Shown here: one piece after another, positions 43,163-51,759 of the stretch
Layout of the letters: each line of letters starts with the position of its first letter
How positions within the stretch are numbered: the stretch's first letter is position 1
Assembly (NCBI GenBank): GCA_036268995.1
Contig: DATATB010000099.1
Span: 46,709 to 110,708 of the forward strand
Length of the DNA: 64,000 nt
Reading direction: 5' to 3'
Source: DATATB01 sp036268995
GTDB lineage: Bacteria > Planctomycetota > Planctomycetia > Pirellulales > PNKZ01
Translations under genes and position numbers: made by a program
Notes under the pieces: generated by a model
What the model was told of the DNA's origin: nothing
Databases searched by the model: none
What the model saw: only the letters and a program-made list of their open reading frames with translations

Positions 43163-44422
43163 ATGACGCTCCGCTATAGCCAATTTGCCGCCACCGTCGG
43201 CTACGAGACGGCTTTCAATGTCCTGGCCGTTGCGCGCACGCTCAAAGCGGCCGGCAAACGCGTGATCGAGCTGGAAATCGGCGACAGCCCGTTTCCATCA
43301 ACCGCCGCGGGCCGGCAGGCCGGCATCGCGGCCATTGAGAGTGGCCAGACGCATTATTGCCCGAGCGCTGGCCTGCCCGAGTTGCGTGCCGCCGCGGCCG
43401 CGTACGTCAATCGCGAACATCGGCTGAGCGTGACCGGCGCCAATGTCGTGGTCGCGCCTGGCGCCAAGCCGTTCGAGCTGTTCTTTTGCGAGGCGTTTCT
43501 CGATACCGGCGACGGCGTGCTGGTCTTCAGTCCCTATTTTCCCACGTATCTGCCGAACATCGCCCGCCGCGGGGCGCGCGCCGTGTTGGCCCCGCTGCGC
43601 CAGGAACATGGCTTCCGGCCTGAGATGGAGCAGGTGCGGCGGTTCTTGGAACTCGATCCGCGGCCCCGGGCGATTTTTCTCAATAGCCCGCACAATCCCA
43701 CCGGCGGCGTGACCACGGCCGACGATCTGCGCGAGCTGGCTGATCTTGTTCGCGGCAGCGACGTGATGGTGTTTAGCGACGAGCCCTACGACCAAATGGT
43801 CTGGCAAGGCCGGCATCATAGCCTGCTGGAGCAGCCAGGCATGCTCGAGCACTGCGTGGCCGCTTATACGTTCAGCAAGTCGTACAGTATGAGCGGCTGG
43901 CGGCTGGGTTTTGCCGTAGCGCACAGCGAAGTCATCGACATTATGGCCCGGCTGTTGAACACGTCGCTCTCGTGCGTGCCGCCGTTTGTGCAATTGGCTG
44001 GCGCGGCCGCCCTGGGGCACGACCAGGCCGAGCGCGACGAGACCATGCAGCGCTTTCGTGGCAAAGTCGAACTGCTCGCCGCCGGGCTGAACCAGATCGA
44101 AGGCGTGCGCTGCCTCGACCCAGCCGCGACCTTTTACGTGTTTCCGTCGGTCAAGCCGATCTGTAATCGGCTAGGCATCACGAGCCACGGCCTAGCCATG
44201 TACTTGCTCGAAGGGGCCGACGACCAACTGGGCGTCGCCTGCCTGGGGGGCGAATGTTTTGGCTCGGCTGGAGGCGGCTTTATCCGCTTCAGTTGCGCCG
44301 AGCCCGACGACGCCTTGCGCGAAGCGCTGGCATTTTTCCCGCAGGCCATAGCCCGCACCGAACGCGTCGCGAGTTTCCTCGCCGCCCGGCCGCAGTACCG
44401 GCTGGAAAAGCCGTACGAATGA
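43163..44422 (+). CDS. PLP-dependent aminotransferase, class I/II
   Basis: The protein has 419 residues. FSKSYSMSGWRLGFA carries the lysine that binds pyridoxal phosphate, FLNSPHNPTGGV the NPTG motif, VFSDEPYDQMV the Asp/Tyr cofactor contacts and FIRFSCAEPDD the substrate-carboxylate arginine. It is fold type I, similar to aspartate/aromatic aminotransferases; the substrate cannot be named. The last codons (GAA TGA) lie in a dispersed repeat (44417-44523). It follows the unknown conserved gene by 37 bases. Confidence 0.92.
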   Translation: MTLRYSQFAATVGYETAFNVLAVARTLKAAGKRVIELEIGDSPFPSTAAGRQAGIAAIESGQTHYCPSAGLPELRAAAAAYVNREHRLSVTGANVVVAPGAKPFELFFCEAFLDTGDGVLVFSPYFPTYLPNIARRGARAVLAPLRQEHGFRPEMEQVRRFLELDPRPRAIFLNSPHNPTGGVTTADDLRELADLVRGSDVMVFSDEPYDQMVWQGRHHSLLEQPGMLEHCVAAYTFSKSYSMSGWRLGFAVAHSEVIDIMARLLNTSLSCVPPFVQLAGAAALGHDQAERDETMQRFRGKVELLAAGLNQIEGVRCLDPAATFYVFPSVKPICNRLGITSHGLAMYLLEGADDQLGVACLGGECFGSAGGGFIRFSCAEPDDALREALAFFPQAIARTERVASFLAARPQYRLEKPYE

Positions 44423-44523
44423 TGAAGTAGGAATGATGAATGATGAATAGAAGAACGAGGAGCGTGGACGTTTGGCCGTCAGAACTCCGTCATTCCGCAT
44501 TCATCATTCCAACTTCCGCATTT
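44417..44523. repeat. ATTCATCATTCCGCATTC-type palindromic repeat (copy 3)
   Basis: Left arm GAATGATGAAGTAGGAATGA and right arm CATTCCGCATTCATCATTCC form a long imperfect hairpin between the stops of two convergent genes (44422 and 44527). It includes the aminotransferase stop codon. Confidence 0.8.
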
Positions 44524-44526
44524 CGT

Positions 44527-45702
44527 TCACCGTCTGCCTCGGCCCCCGCCGCCATGGCCGCGACCGCGTCCGCGGTGGGCTGAGCCGGAATTGGGATTCC
44601 GGGCTCGGGCCTCCATGTTCACGCCGACAATGTGGCCGATGGCTTCGTCCCAGGTGGGAATGGCCCGATGGCCGTGCCGGGTTTCGTCATCATCGTCGTC
44701 ATCGTGTTCGGCGTGCAGATCCTCATCGTCGGCCGCGTGACGATGCTCGGAAACCGGCGCCAGGTCTTCGGCATAGTCCGTGCTGCGCGGAGCAGCAGTC
44801 GCTTCGTCGGAGTCCTCGCGTGGCTCTTCACGGCGCGATTCTTCGCCCGGTTTGCGGCCGCGCCGGCGCCGTCGGCGGCGCCGCTTGGGCCTCTCGCCTT
44901 CGCCCAGCGATTCTTCCGATCGTTCCGACCCGGATGGCTCGGAAGCTCCGAACTCGTCATCGCGCTCGTCGTCGTGCTCATCGAGCACTCGGTCGACACT
45001 CGCCGGGCTGCCCTCGGCGGCTAGCTCGCGGTCTTCCCACACGTCGGCGTCGTCCGCTTCGTCGTGGCTGGCATGGGAGTCGTCGCCTTCCGATTCGCTG
45101 GTTTCCGCGTGGCTCGTTCCCGCGTGACTGCGACCCGACCGCGGACCGCCAGTGCGTGGTTCATCGCCGCGGCGGCCGCCTCGACGCCGCCGGCGCCGCC
45201 GGCGGCCGGTCTTGCGCTCGCCTTCGTCGTCTCCGCCCGTGGCGGCCGCAGGGCGTTCGTCGCTGCTGGATGGTGTTTCGTCGGAGGTCGTTTCGACAAC
45301 AGCGGCATCGATTTCGTCTTCGAAATACGCGGTCGAGCGGGCCGGCGCTGGCGAAAAATCGGGTTCGCGCATGGGCGGCCGAGCTGGCTCAAAACCAGCG
45401 GGCTCGGCACGGACTACCGGACGCGCGGGTTCTGGCTCGCGCCGAGCGGCCGGCGCCGATGGCTGCGGCGGTTGCGGCTTCACCGGCGCTGGCGGAGGAG
45501 GCGGCAAACCCAAGCTGCTGGCCAGTTGCGACCAATCGGCCGCGGGCTTGGCAGTGCCGGCCGGTTCGGCCCGTTCCTTCTTGCGCGCGGCGGGCGCCGC
45601 TGGCGACGGGGTTGCAGGCCGCGTCTGGCGAGGCTCTGCACGAGCACCCAGCTCGCCGGCCAGTTCACCCCAATGATCGGATTTTCCGCTTTCGCTCGTC
45701 AT
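44527..45702 (-). CDS. long disordered protein with Arg-rich and Asp/Glu-rich tracts
   Basis: The protein has 391 residues from ATG 45702 (MTSESGKSDHWGELAGELG). Residues about 15-150 are rich in Pro, Ala and Arg. Two Arg blocks (RRRRRRRRGGRR near 170 and KRRRRRRRRGRK near 275) are each followed by acidic, Ser/His-rich stretches, including a run of seven Asp (HDDDDDDDE). A short ordered motif (PTWDEAIGHIVGVNMEARAR) near the C-terminus is followed by an RG-rich tail (RGRGRGHGGGGRGRR). RG tails and Arg tracts usually bind RNA, and the layout recalls the unstructured scaffold half of RNase E or planctomycete RNA-binding proteins, without a catalytic domain. The motif before the tail looks like a short linear interaction element. 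Function unknown. Confidence 0.75.
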   Translation of the reverse strand: MTSESGKSDHWGELAGELGARAEPRQTRPATPSPAAPAARKKERAEPAGTAKPAADWSQLASSLGLPPPPPAPVKPQPPQPSAPAARREPEPARPVVRAEPAGFEPARPPMREPDFSPAPARSTAYFEDEIDAAVVETTSDETPSSSDERPAAATGGDDEGERKTGRRRRRRRRGGRRGDEPRTGGPRSGRSHAGTSHAETSESEGDDSHASHDEADDADVWEDRELAAEGSPASVDRVLDEHDDERDDEFGASEPSGSERSEESLGEGERPKRRRRRRRRGRKPGEESRREEPREDSDEATAAPRSTDYAEDLAPVSEHRHAADDEDLHAEHDDDDDDETRHGHRAIPTWDEAIGHIVGVNMEARARNPNSGSAHRGRGRGHGGGGRGRR

Positions 45703-45920
45703 GATTTGAAAGCCGTTTGGCGGTTGAAAAGAGACACTTGAAAAGCGCCGGCGGGCCGCTGCCACGCGCAATCTTCGAGTTCGGCCCGACTCGGTAAACG
45801 GCTGATTATAGGACTTCTGCCCAGTTATGGGAAGTCTTGCCAGCGCTTCGCATTACGTCGACAATGCCTGCGGCACCGGGAACGCTCTGGGCTCAGTGCA
45901 TCGGTTTCTCGCAGCCGCGA

Positions 45921-45951
45921 AAAAGGCCCCACGGACTGCAGTCCGCGGGGC
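45921..45951. promoter_or_regulatory. stable hairpin 20 bases before the arginine-catabolism gene
   Basis: GCCCCACGGACT (45926-45937) pairs with AGTCCGCGGGGC (45940-45951), eleven of twelve pairs. On the minus strand it is followed by CCTTTTTCG, so it can be an intrinsic terminator in that direction. On the plus strand it lies in the leader just before the ribosome-binding site (GAGGGAG) of the gene at 45971. It may be a leader control element or simply insulation between the divergent genes. Confidence 0.55.
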
Positions 45952-45970
45952 TTGGGACGAGGGAGCAGTC

Positions 45971-47233
45971 ATGAATCGGAAAGTGCAGGACGCCCAGCAT
46001 GCGCGGTTCGTGGAGGAAGTCGAGGTTCGCGGGCATATCATCGACAGCCTGATCCTGCCCAAGATTCTCGACCTGATCACCACCGGCGGCGGGTCATTTC
46101 GCATCAAGCACATCGCCATCGGGCAAGCCCGCAACGATCCGAGCCATGCCTTGGTCGAGGTCGAGGCCCCCAGCGAAGCCATGCTGGAAGCCATCTTGCA
46201 GCAAATTACGGATCACGGCGCCGTGCCGACGCAGTCGAAAGACTGCCAGCTCGTCACGGCTGACATGGACGGCGCCTTTCCCGAGGGTTTTTACAGCACT
46301 ACCAACCAGCGGACCGAAGTCCGCCTGGCCGGGCATTGGCATCCGGTAGCCGACCAGGAGATGGACTGCGGCATCGTCATCGAACACGGCGACAAGGCCC
46401 GCACGATTGCCATGACCGACGTGCACACCGGCGACCGCCTCGTGGTCGGGCACGTGGGCGTGCGCGTGCTGCCCGAGCAACGTGCCGAGCATCGGCAGTT
46501 GTTCGAGTTCATGGGCTCGAGCGTTTCGACCGAAAAGCCCAAGGGGGCCGCGATTCGCGAAATCGCCCGCGAGCTGGTCCGCACCCGGCGCAGCGGCGGC
46601 AAGACACTGGTCGTCGGCGGCCCGGCCATCATCCACACCGGCAGTTCCGAGCACCTTTGCAAGCTGATCCGCGCCGGCTACGTCAACCGGCTGTTTGCTG
46701 GCAATGCCCTGGCCACGCACGACATCGAGCAGGCCATTTTCGGCACCAGCCTGGGCGTGAAGCTCGAAGAGGGGACCGTGATCGAGGCCGGCCACGAGCA
46801 TCACCTGCGAGCCATCAACCGCATCCGCCGCGCCGGCGGCATCGAGCGGGCCGTGGCCAGCGGGCTGCTCACCAGCGGCGTGATGTACGAATGCGTGCGC
46901 AATGGAGTCGATTTTCTGCTGGCCGGCAGCATCCGCGACGATGGCCCGCTGCCCGAGGTCATTACCGACACGCTGGAAGCCCAGCGCCAGATGCGCGAAA
47001 AGATTCGCGACATTTCCTTTTGCCTGATGATCGCCACCACGCTGCACTCGGTGGCCGTGGGCAACCTGCTGCCGGCCTGGGTCAAAGTGGTGTGCGTCGA
47101 CATCAATCCCTCGACCGTCATCAAGCTCAACGATCGCGGCTCGTTTCAAACCATCGGCCTGGTGACCGACGTCGAGCCCTTTTTGCGGTCGCTCTTGTTG
47201 GAAGTCGAATCACTCGAAAAAGCCGGCACATAA
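45971..47233 (+). CDS. TIGR00300/LOR-SDH-type protein, probable ornithine cyclodeaminase
   Basis: The protein has 420 residues from ATG 45971 with GAGGGAG ten bases upstream. VRGHIIDSLILPKILDLIT and the segment FRIKHIAIGQARNDPSHALV match the conserved N-terminus of the TIGR00300 (LOR/SDH region) family. KTLVVGGPAIIHTGSSEHL, LFAGNALATHDIEQA and SGVMYECVRNGVDFLLAGSI build its Rossmann-like NAD-binding part. The family corresponds to the C-terminal half of cyanobacterial AgrE/ArgZ and to an archaeal ornithine cyclodeaminase that converts ornithine to proline plus ammonia. The next gene encodes the other half, which strongly supports this role. The assignment is by remembered family features; residue-level checks were not possible. 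Confidence 0.8.
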   Translation: MNRKVQDAQHARFVEEVEVRGHIIDSLILPKILDLITTGGGSFRIKHIAIGQARNDPSHALVEVEAPSEAMLEAILQQITDHGAVPTQSKDCQLVTADMDGAFPEGFYSTTNQRTEVRLAGHWHPVADQEMDCGIVIEHGDKARTIAMTDVHTGDRLVVGHVGVRVLPEQRAEHRQLFEFMGSSVSTEKPKGAAIREIARELVRTRRSGGKTLVVGGPAIIHTGSSEHLCKLIRAGYVNRLFAGNALATHDIEQAIFGTSLGVKLEEGTVIEAGHEHHLRAINRIRRAGGIERAVASGLLTSGVMYECVRNGVDFLLAGSIRDDGPLPEVITDTLEAQRQMREKIRDISFCLMIATTLHSVAVGNLLPAWVKVVCVDINPSTVIKLNDRGSFQTIGLVTDVEPFLRSLLLEVESLEKAGT

Positions 47234-47302
47234 GGCCGGCGCATAAACCGCCACATAAAGCCGCGACCGCTGGTCGCGGGGCAACGCGTGAATGCAACGC
47301 AT

Positions 47303-48133
47303 ATGACACAACCCCATATTCTCATGTGCCCGCCGGACTTCTACGGGATCGAGTATGAGATCAATCCGTGGATGAGCCGCTCGCGCCCCAGCGATCGCGC
47401 GCTGGCAACCGAGCAATGGACGGCGCTGCGCGGGGCGATCGAAGCGGCCGGGGCCAAAATTTCGTTGGTGGACCCCGTCTCGGGATTGCCCGACCTGGTG
47501 TTTACGGCCAATGCCGCCGTTATCGTGGCCAATCGGGCGATCGTGTCGCATTTCCGGCATCCCGAGCGGCAAAAAGAAGAGCCGCAGTACACGGCCTGGT
47601 TCGCCGCTCACGGCTTCCAGACGCAAGCGCCGCCGGAAGGCGTGTTTTTCGAAGGGGCCGGCGATGCCCTGTTTTGCGGCGACACGCTGTTTGCCGGCTA
47701 TCGCATCCGCAGCGACGCCCGTGGGCATCAGCTCATCGGCGAACAAGTCGGCTGCCGCGTCATTCCGCTCGAGCTGGTGAACCCCTATTACTATCACCTC
47801 GACACGTGCTTCTGCCCGCTGGCTCCCGGCGTGGCCGTGTACCATCCCGAGGCTTTTGATGACTACGGCCGGCAGGTAATCAGCCAACTGGTGCCGCAAC
47901 TGGTGAGCGTGCCCGAGGACGAAGCCCGGCGATTTGCCTGCAACGCCGTGGTGATTGGCCGCACCGTGATCACCAACACCGGCTGCCCGCACCTGCACGA
48001 CGCGTTGCGGGCCCTCAACTACGAGCCGCGGGAAACGCCGCTGGACGAATTCGTCAAAGCCGGCGGCAGCGCCAAATGCCTTACCCTCCGCCTCGACGGC
48101 GAAGAAGCCGCCGCGTGGAAGGAAACTCCCTGA
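47303..48133 (+). CDS. arginine dihydrolase-like amidinotransferase-fold enzyme
   Basis: The protein has 276 residues from ATG 47303; GTG 47288 would add five. HILMCPPDFYGIEYEINPWM is the characteristic N-terminus of the ArgZ/AgrE N-terminal domain in the guanidine-modifying (pentein) superfamily. Also present are PDLVFTANAAVIVANR (substrate-binding Asp/Asn), EGAGDALFCGDTLFAGYR, YYYHLDTCFCPL (catalytic His) and GGSAKCLTLRL (catalytic Cys). Known members turn arginine into ornithine, CO2 and two NH3. Dimethylarginine hydrolase is the alternative. It follows the ornithine cyclodeaminase-like gene by 69 bases containing a small hairpin (CCGCGACC/GGTCGCGG). Together they would form an arginine-to-proline route. 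Confidence 0.85.
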   Translation: MTQPHILMCPPDFYGIEYEINPWMSRSRPSDRALATEQWTALRGAIEAAGAKISLVDPVSGLPDLVFTANAAVIVANRAIVSHFRHPERQKEEPQYTAWFAAHGFQTQAPPEGVFFEGAGDALFCGDTLFAGYRIRSDARGHQLIGEQVGCRVIPLELVNPYYYHLDTCFCPLAPGVAVYHPEAFDDYGRQVISQLVPQLVSVPEDEARRFACNAVVIGRTVITNTGCPHLHDALRALNYEPRETPLDEFVKAGGSAKCLTLRLDGEEAAAWKETP

Positions 48134-48140
48134 CTTCTCG

Positions 48141-49086
48141 TCACGAGCGTACTGCCGCGATCGGCTCCGGTCCTAGTGCTTCGGCAGCCCCACGTCGAAC
48201 GTTAGCAGCGTATCGAATCATAATTAGCCGAGGAATAGTCGTTTCAGCTGGTCGGTCGTCTAGTCGTTGCCACAAACTGCCGGGCTCATAGCCCTGTGTA
48301 TCGATCATGGGGCCGCATTGCGTGCCGAGGAATTCGTCACTCGTGACTGAGTAGGACCCCTCTAATAGGACGGCTTCCATCTTCGCTGTGAAGAACATCC
48401 ATCGCCCCGCGATGGTTATCGTGAGCGGTTGCAGCCCGGCGTCGGCATCTTCTAGACGCAGCGCGGTCGCCCAGTCACTTGGAAATCCGCCACGGCCCGC
48501 CTTCTCGACGGCCTCGCGCTCGGTCCGCTGAAATTCGTCCGCGATCGCGTCTAGCACGGTGCTCGCATTATCGCCGCCACCAACCTTCCTGCTGAACAGG
48601 TCGTTCCAGATATCGACGCCCCATTCGGGATAGTTCGGGCCGGGCAAAAGCAAAAGCTCGGCATGGCAGGCAAAATATGCTCGCACCACTAACGACTGCG
48701 GCAAATCAGCCGGCTGGTGCTCGTATAACCTGCAACAGCAGATTCCCAGTGCGTTTGCCTTTTTGATCGCGTCACCCCGGAATCCAGAGTACGAATACAG
48801 GACCCCCTTCTGAGCGTCCGTTGAATGCAATTCACCGTTGAAGTTGTCAATATCCTGCTTATGAATGAGCCGCTTGTATCGTTTGCAGCTAACCAGGACA
48901 CGAACTGGAAAATGCCCGCATACCTTCAATCCAAACGTCCCGCTGCCGCCTGCTGCCCGTGTGCTTGTCCGGCAGCTTCGCGTCCCGCGTTACTTTGGCC
49001 CTTGGATCGAGCTTGCTGATGAACGCGGCAACGGCATTCTCGAATTGCTTCCAATCGGGCAGCGTTTTTGTTGATCTCGTGCTCAT
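48141..49086 (-). pseudogene. PD-(D/E)xK (Mrr-like) restriction-type nuclease, frameshifted
   Basis: An N-terminal ORF (49086 to 48889) encodes WKQFENAVAAFISKLDPRA and RRQRDVWIEG, and a second frame (from about 48930 down to 48141) continues with FPVRVLVSCKRYKRLIHKQD. Read together across a one-register change near 48925-48935, they give the D-x(n)-S/E-x-K core (RDVWIEG ... VSCKRYKR) of restriction-endonuclease-like nucleases, followed by a helical middle and a C-terminal domain with RWMFFTAKMEAVLLEGSYSV. The intact protein would have about 310 residues. It lies next to no methylase gene, so it may be an orphan nuclease or a type IV-like remnant. The frame break may be real or an assembly error. 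Codon use looks less biased to G/C than the neighbours. Confidence 0.7.
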
Positions 49087-49206
49087 TTGGCGAAGGTGGA
49101 CGGGGTGTCTGCGGGTCCCAGTAGACGATAATAGGGGGCTCTGCCGAGGAGTCTAGCGCGCGGCGGCTGGCCGTTGCATATTTTACCACGCGCACGGCCA
49201 GCCTCG

Positions 49207-49276
49207 TAGGTCACGCACCCCGTGCGTGACATAATACGTCGCAGCAGAAGCCGCCGTCCGGGGTGCATGACCTACC
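49207..49276. repeat. GTAGGTCACGCACCCC palindromic repeat
   Basis: GTAGGTCACGCACCCC (49207-49222) pairs with GGGGTGCATGACCTAC (49261-49276) with one mismatch in 16, and the loop contains a further GTCACGCAC-like inversion (GTGCGTGAC). It lies between the broken nuclease gene and the 91-residue protein gene. Confidence 0.85.
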
Positions 49277-49295
49277 GCCGGCCTATTCGGGCAAT

Positions 49296-49571
49296 CTATT
49301 CATCCAAGTGCGCCGGGTTGCCGTCGAGGTCGCTGAGGGTGATGTCAAAGCCTTCGTCGCGCATGGCGACGATCCAGGTGTTGAAGGCTTCGGTGGTGAG
49401 CAGGCCGGGGGCGGAGATCCGCTTGGGGCCGGCGATGGAAAGCACGAGCGTGTGGGCGGCGTCGCCGCGGGCCGAGTCTTCGATGTCCCAGGCTCCGGTC
49501 GATCGGCGGATCACGCGGAACTCGGTCGTCAGCCGGTCGAGCTGGTGTTTGTGCTTGTCGGAAGGATTCAT
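49296..49571 (-). CDS. small uncharacterised soluble protein
   Basis: The protein has 91 residues from ATG 49571 (MNPSDKHKHQLDRLTTEFRV). The sequence alternates strands and helices (EFRVIRRSTGAWDIEDSARG, AFNTWIVAMRDEGFDITLSD) and ends in an acidic tail. No signal peptide, metal site or nucleic-acid motif is visible. The frame extends upstream into the palindrome, so I keep the internal ATG. It could be a stand-alone conserved protein; I do not recognise it. Confidence 0.6.
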   Translation of the reverse strand: MNPSDKHKHQLDRLTTEFRVIRRSTGAWDIEDSARGDAAHTLVLSIAGPKRISAPGLLTTEAFNTWIVAMRDEGFDITLSDLDGNPAHLDE

Positions 49572-49605
49572 GGCGTTGGCGTCCTCCAGTGGTTGGTGAT
49601 CAACC

Positions 49606-49680
49606 GGGAGGGCGAGGCTCCTGCCGAGCCGTGGGGTCGGCGAGAAACGCAAGCCGGCTCGGCGGGAGCCTCGCCCTCCC
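49606..49680. repeat. near-perfect 25-base inverted repeat
   Basis: 49606-49630 and 49656-49680 are inverted copies with a single mismatch in 25 bases (GGGAGGGCGAGGCTCCTGCC on the left). The loop has 25 bases. It lies 16 bases after the stop of the fructose-bisphosphatase gene and could form a strong RNA hairpin at its 3' end. Confidence 0.9.
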
Positions 49681-49695
49681 AGTTGCTACATACGC

Positions 49696-51759
49696 TCAGT
49701 GCGCAGCCGCGTCGCTGGGCACTTTTTGCCGTAGTTCGTTGTTGCGGTAGGCTTCGATCAGTCGCTCGAGCGTACGGATTTCGCAGCGCAGCTCGGCGCC
49801 GCGCTCGGTGTCGATCATCCGCCGCGGACGGTCCCAGGTGCGGATCACCGAGACGCTGGGCACAATGTCCACGCCTTCGAGAATCGCCGCGTCGACCGAT
49901 TGGAAGTGATGGTGCCGGGCCAACACCGTGCGGTCGGCCTCGAGCACCAGCGTGTATCCGTGGTCGCCGTAGGCTTCGCTGAACGCGCCGTCGATCGTGA
50001 TGGCCTTGCCACTGCGCTTCAGCGGCGATTCGCCTTTTTCGATTTTGACCGGCACGTGGCCGTTGACAATCAGCCCACGCTCGGGATCGACGCCGAACTC
50101 GGCCAGCACGCGCTCGCAGAACCACGGCTCGTGAATCAGCGAGAAGTAATGGTTTTTGGACTCGTGGTGCGTGGCCGTATCGGCAATGAAATAGCGCTCC
50201 AGCGTCGTGATGCGATCCTTGCCGAACAGCGGCGACCGTGGGCCGTTCCACAAATACCAGAGCAGATCCAGGTCGTCCGCCGCGGGCCGCTCGACCGCCC
50301 GGAGTACGACCTTTTCGATCATGTCGAACATGGCCTTGCCGGCTCGGGGCTGGCCGTCGATCGTTAGCGGCAGGAAATGGCCCTGCTCGTCGCAGGGGAC
50401 GCAGGCGTGAAAGATCAGGTGATCGTCGCGCTTCAGATACATCGAGCCGATACGAACCATGTATTGCATGTGCTCGCGCAGCTTCTGACTGCTCAAAAAC
50501 GACCGCCGGATGCGCGCGATGCAGTCCTGCTCTTCGGCCGACAAAGCATACGGATCGGCCGGGTCGATCGTGGGCAACAAGCAATCGGTGATCCGATGGC
50601 GCTGGCCATCCAGTTCGATCGTTCCGGCTGCGCGGTCGATGCGGTGCAACAGCCGCCGGGCGTCCATCTGCCAATCGGGATGGCGGGCGATCATCTGCCC
50701 TTCCAGCTTGAACTGCATCACGGCCGCGGCCTTTTGCATCCGGGCCACGAGCAGGTTCGGCCGCAGGCCATCGGCCCGGGGCATAAACGCCTCGGCCGGA
50801 TCGTCGGCATAGACGGTGCTGGCCAGATGCTCCAGCGGCACCAGCGGGATGCTGTAACCCTCATCGAGCTGGCCCAGCCGCCGATAACGCAGCGACACGC
50901 GCAGCACCTGGCAGATCAGTGCTTCGTGTCCCAGACTGGCGCCCAACCAGGCGATGTCGTGGTTGCCCCACACGAACGAGACATTGGGCTGCTGCCGCAG
51001 GTAGTCCACCACGCGATCGCCACGCGGCCCCCGGTCCCAGCAGTCGCCGCCGATGACAAGCTCGTAAATCGCCAGGTTGCGAATCAGCCGGCCGGTGACG
51101 TGTACCAGGTGCAGTACGCGACCGCGACGGAGCAGTTCGTCGACGATCGACTCGACAAATTCCTTGCCGCGGCCGGTGGTCGGCTCGTGCAGCATCTCGG
51201 CCAGCAGTTCTCGATATTCAGCGGGAAACACTTCCATCGCCCGCCGCAGACTGAAACGCGTGGCCAACGCTCGGGCCAGCTCGAACTGATGCCGCAGCGT
51301 GTGTACGGCGAAGGCCCGCAGTTGGGCCGGGTCGGAAAGCGTGCGTTCGAGCCGCTCGGTGATCTCGGCCGGGTAGAACGTGAGCGTGAGAAAATCCTGG
51401 AACGCCCGCTCGTCCATGCGGCCGGCAAACAGCCGCTCGACCAGCGGGCGGAGCGTGCCCGAGGCGTTGTTGATCACGTGCCGCAGCTTTTTGTCTTCGC
51501 CGTGGATATCGCTGATGACGTGGACCGTGCCCTTGGGCAACGTCAGCACGGCCGAGAGCCGCGCGATCTCGGCCATCGCCGCATCCACGCTGCCGAATCG
51601 CTGCGACAAACCCTTGAGCAGCATCAGCTCGTAAGCCCGGGCATCGACATCGCCCAAACCTTGCGGCGCCAGCGGCTCGCTGGCGCGGCTTTGCCCGTCG
51701 GGCGGAAGTGCCGGTTGCTGGGACGCGGGGCGTTGGTCTTCGGTCTCGACGATCGTCAT
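49696..51759 (-). CDS. fbp: fructose-1,6-bisphosphatase class III
   Basis: The protein has 687 residues, the usual length of the class III (Bacillus YydE type) enzyme. VHVISDIHGEDKKLRHVI (D84, H86), IGGDCWDRGPRGDRVVDY and VWGNHDIAWLGA are the metallophosphoesterase metal-binding motifs, and LIVNGHVPVKIEKGE and ARHHHFQSVD are later metal ligands. It removes the C1 phosphate of fructose 1,6-bisphosphate in gluconeogenesis. The N-terminal ~35 residues are disordered. It overlaps the next upstream gene by 4 bases (ATGA), so the pair is co-transcribed. Confidence 0.95.
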   Translation of the reverse strand: MTIVETEDQRPASQQPALPPDGQSRASEPLAPQGLGDVDARAYELMLLKGLSQRFGSVDAAMAEIARLSAVLTLPKGTVHVISDIHGEDKKLRHVINNASGTLRPLVERLFAGRMDERAFQDFLTLTFYPAEITERLERTLSDPAQLRAFAVHTLRHQFELARALATRFSLRRAMEVFPAEYRELLAEMLHEPTTGRGKEFVESIVDELLRRGRVLHLVHVTGRLIRNLAIYELVIGGDCWDRGPRGDRVVDYLRQQPNVSFVWGNHDIAWLGASLGHEALICQVLRVSLRYRRLGQLDEGYSIPLVPLEHLASTVYADDPAEAFMPRADGLRPNLLVARMQKAAAVMQFKLEGQMIARHPDWQMDARRLLHRIDRAAGTIELDGQRHRITDCLLPTIDPADPYALSAEEQDCIARIRRSFLSSQKLREHMQYMVRIGSMYLKRDDHLIFHACVPCDEQGHFLPLTIDGQPRAGKAMFDMIEKVVLRAVERPAADDLDLLWYLWNGPRSPLFGKDRITTLERYFIADTATHHESKNHYFSLIHEPWFCERVLAEFGVDPERGLIVNGHVPVKIEKGESPLKRSGKAITIDGAFSEAYGDHGYTLVLEADRTVLARHHHFQSVDAAILEGVDIVPSVSVIRTWDRPRRMIDTERGAELRCEIRTLERLIEAYRNNELRQKVPSDAAAH

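Noticed and set aside
48926..49195. 89-residue minus-strand ORF overlapping the nuclease N-terminus
   Set aside because: Its C-terminal half is the out-of-frame reading of the nuclease gene and its start lies in AT-rich promoter-like sequence.
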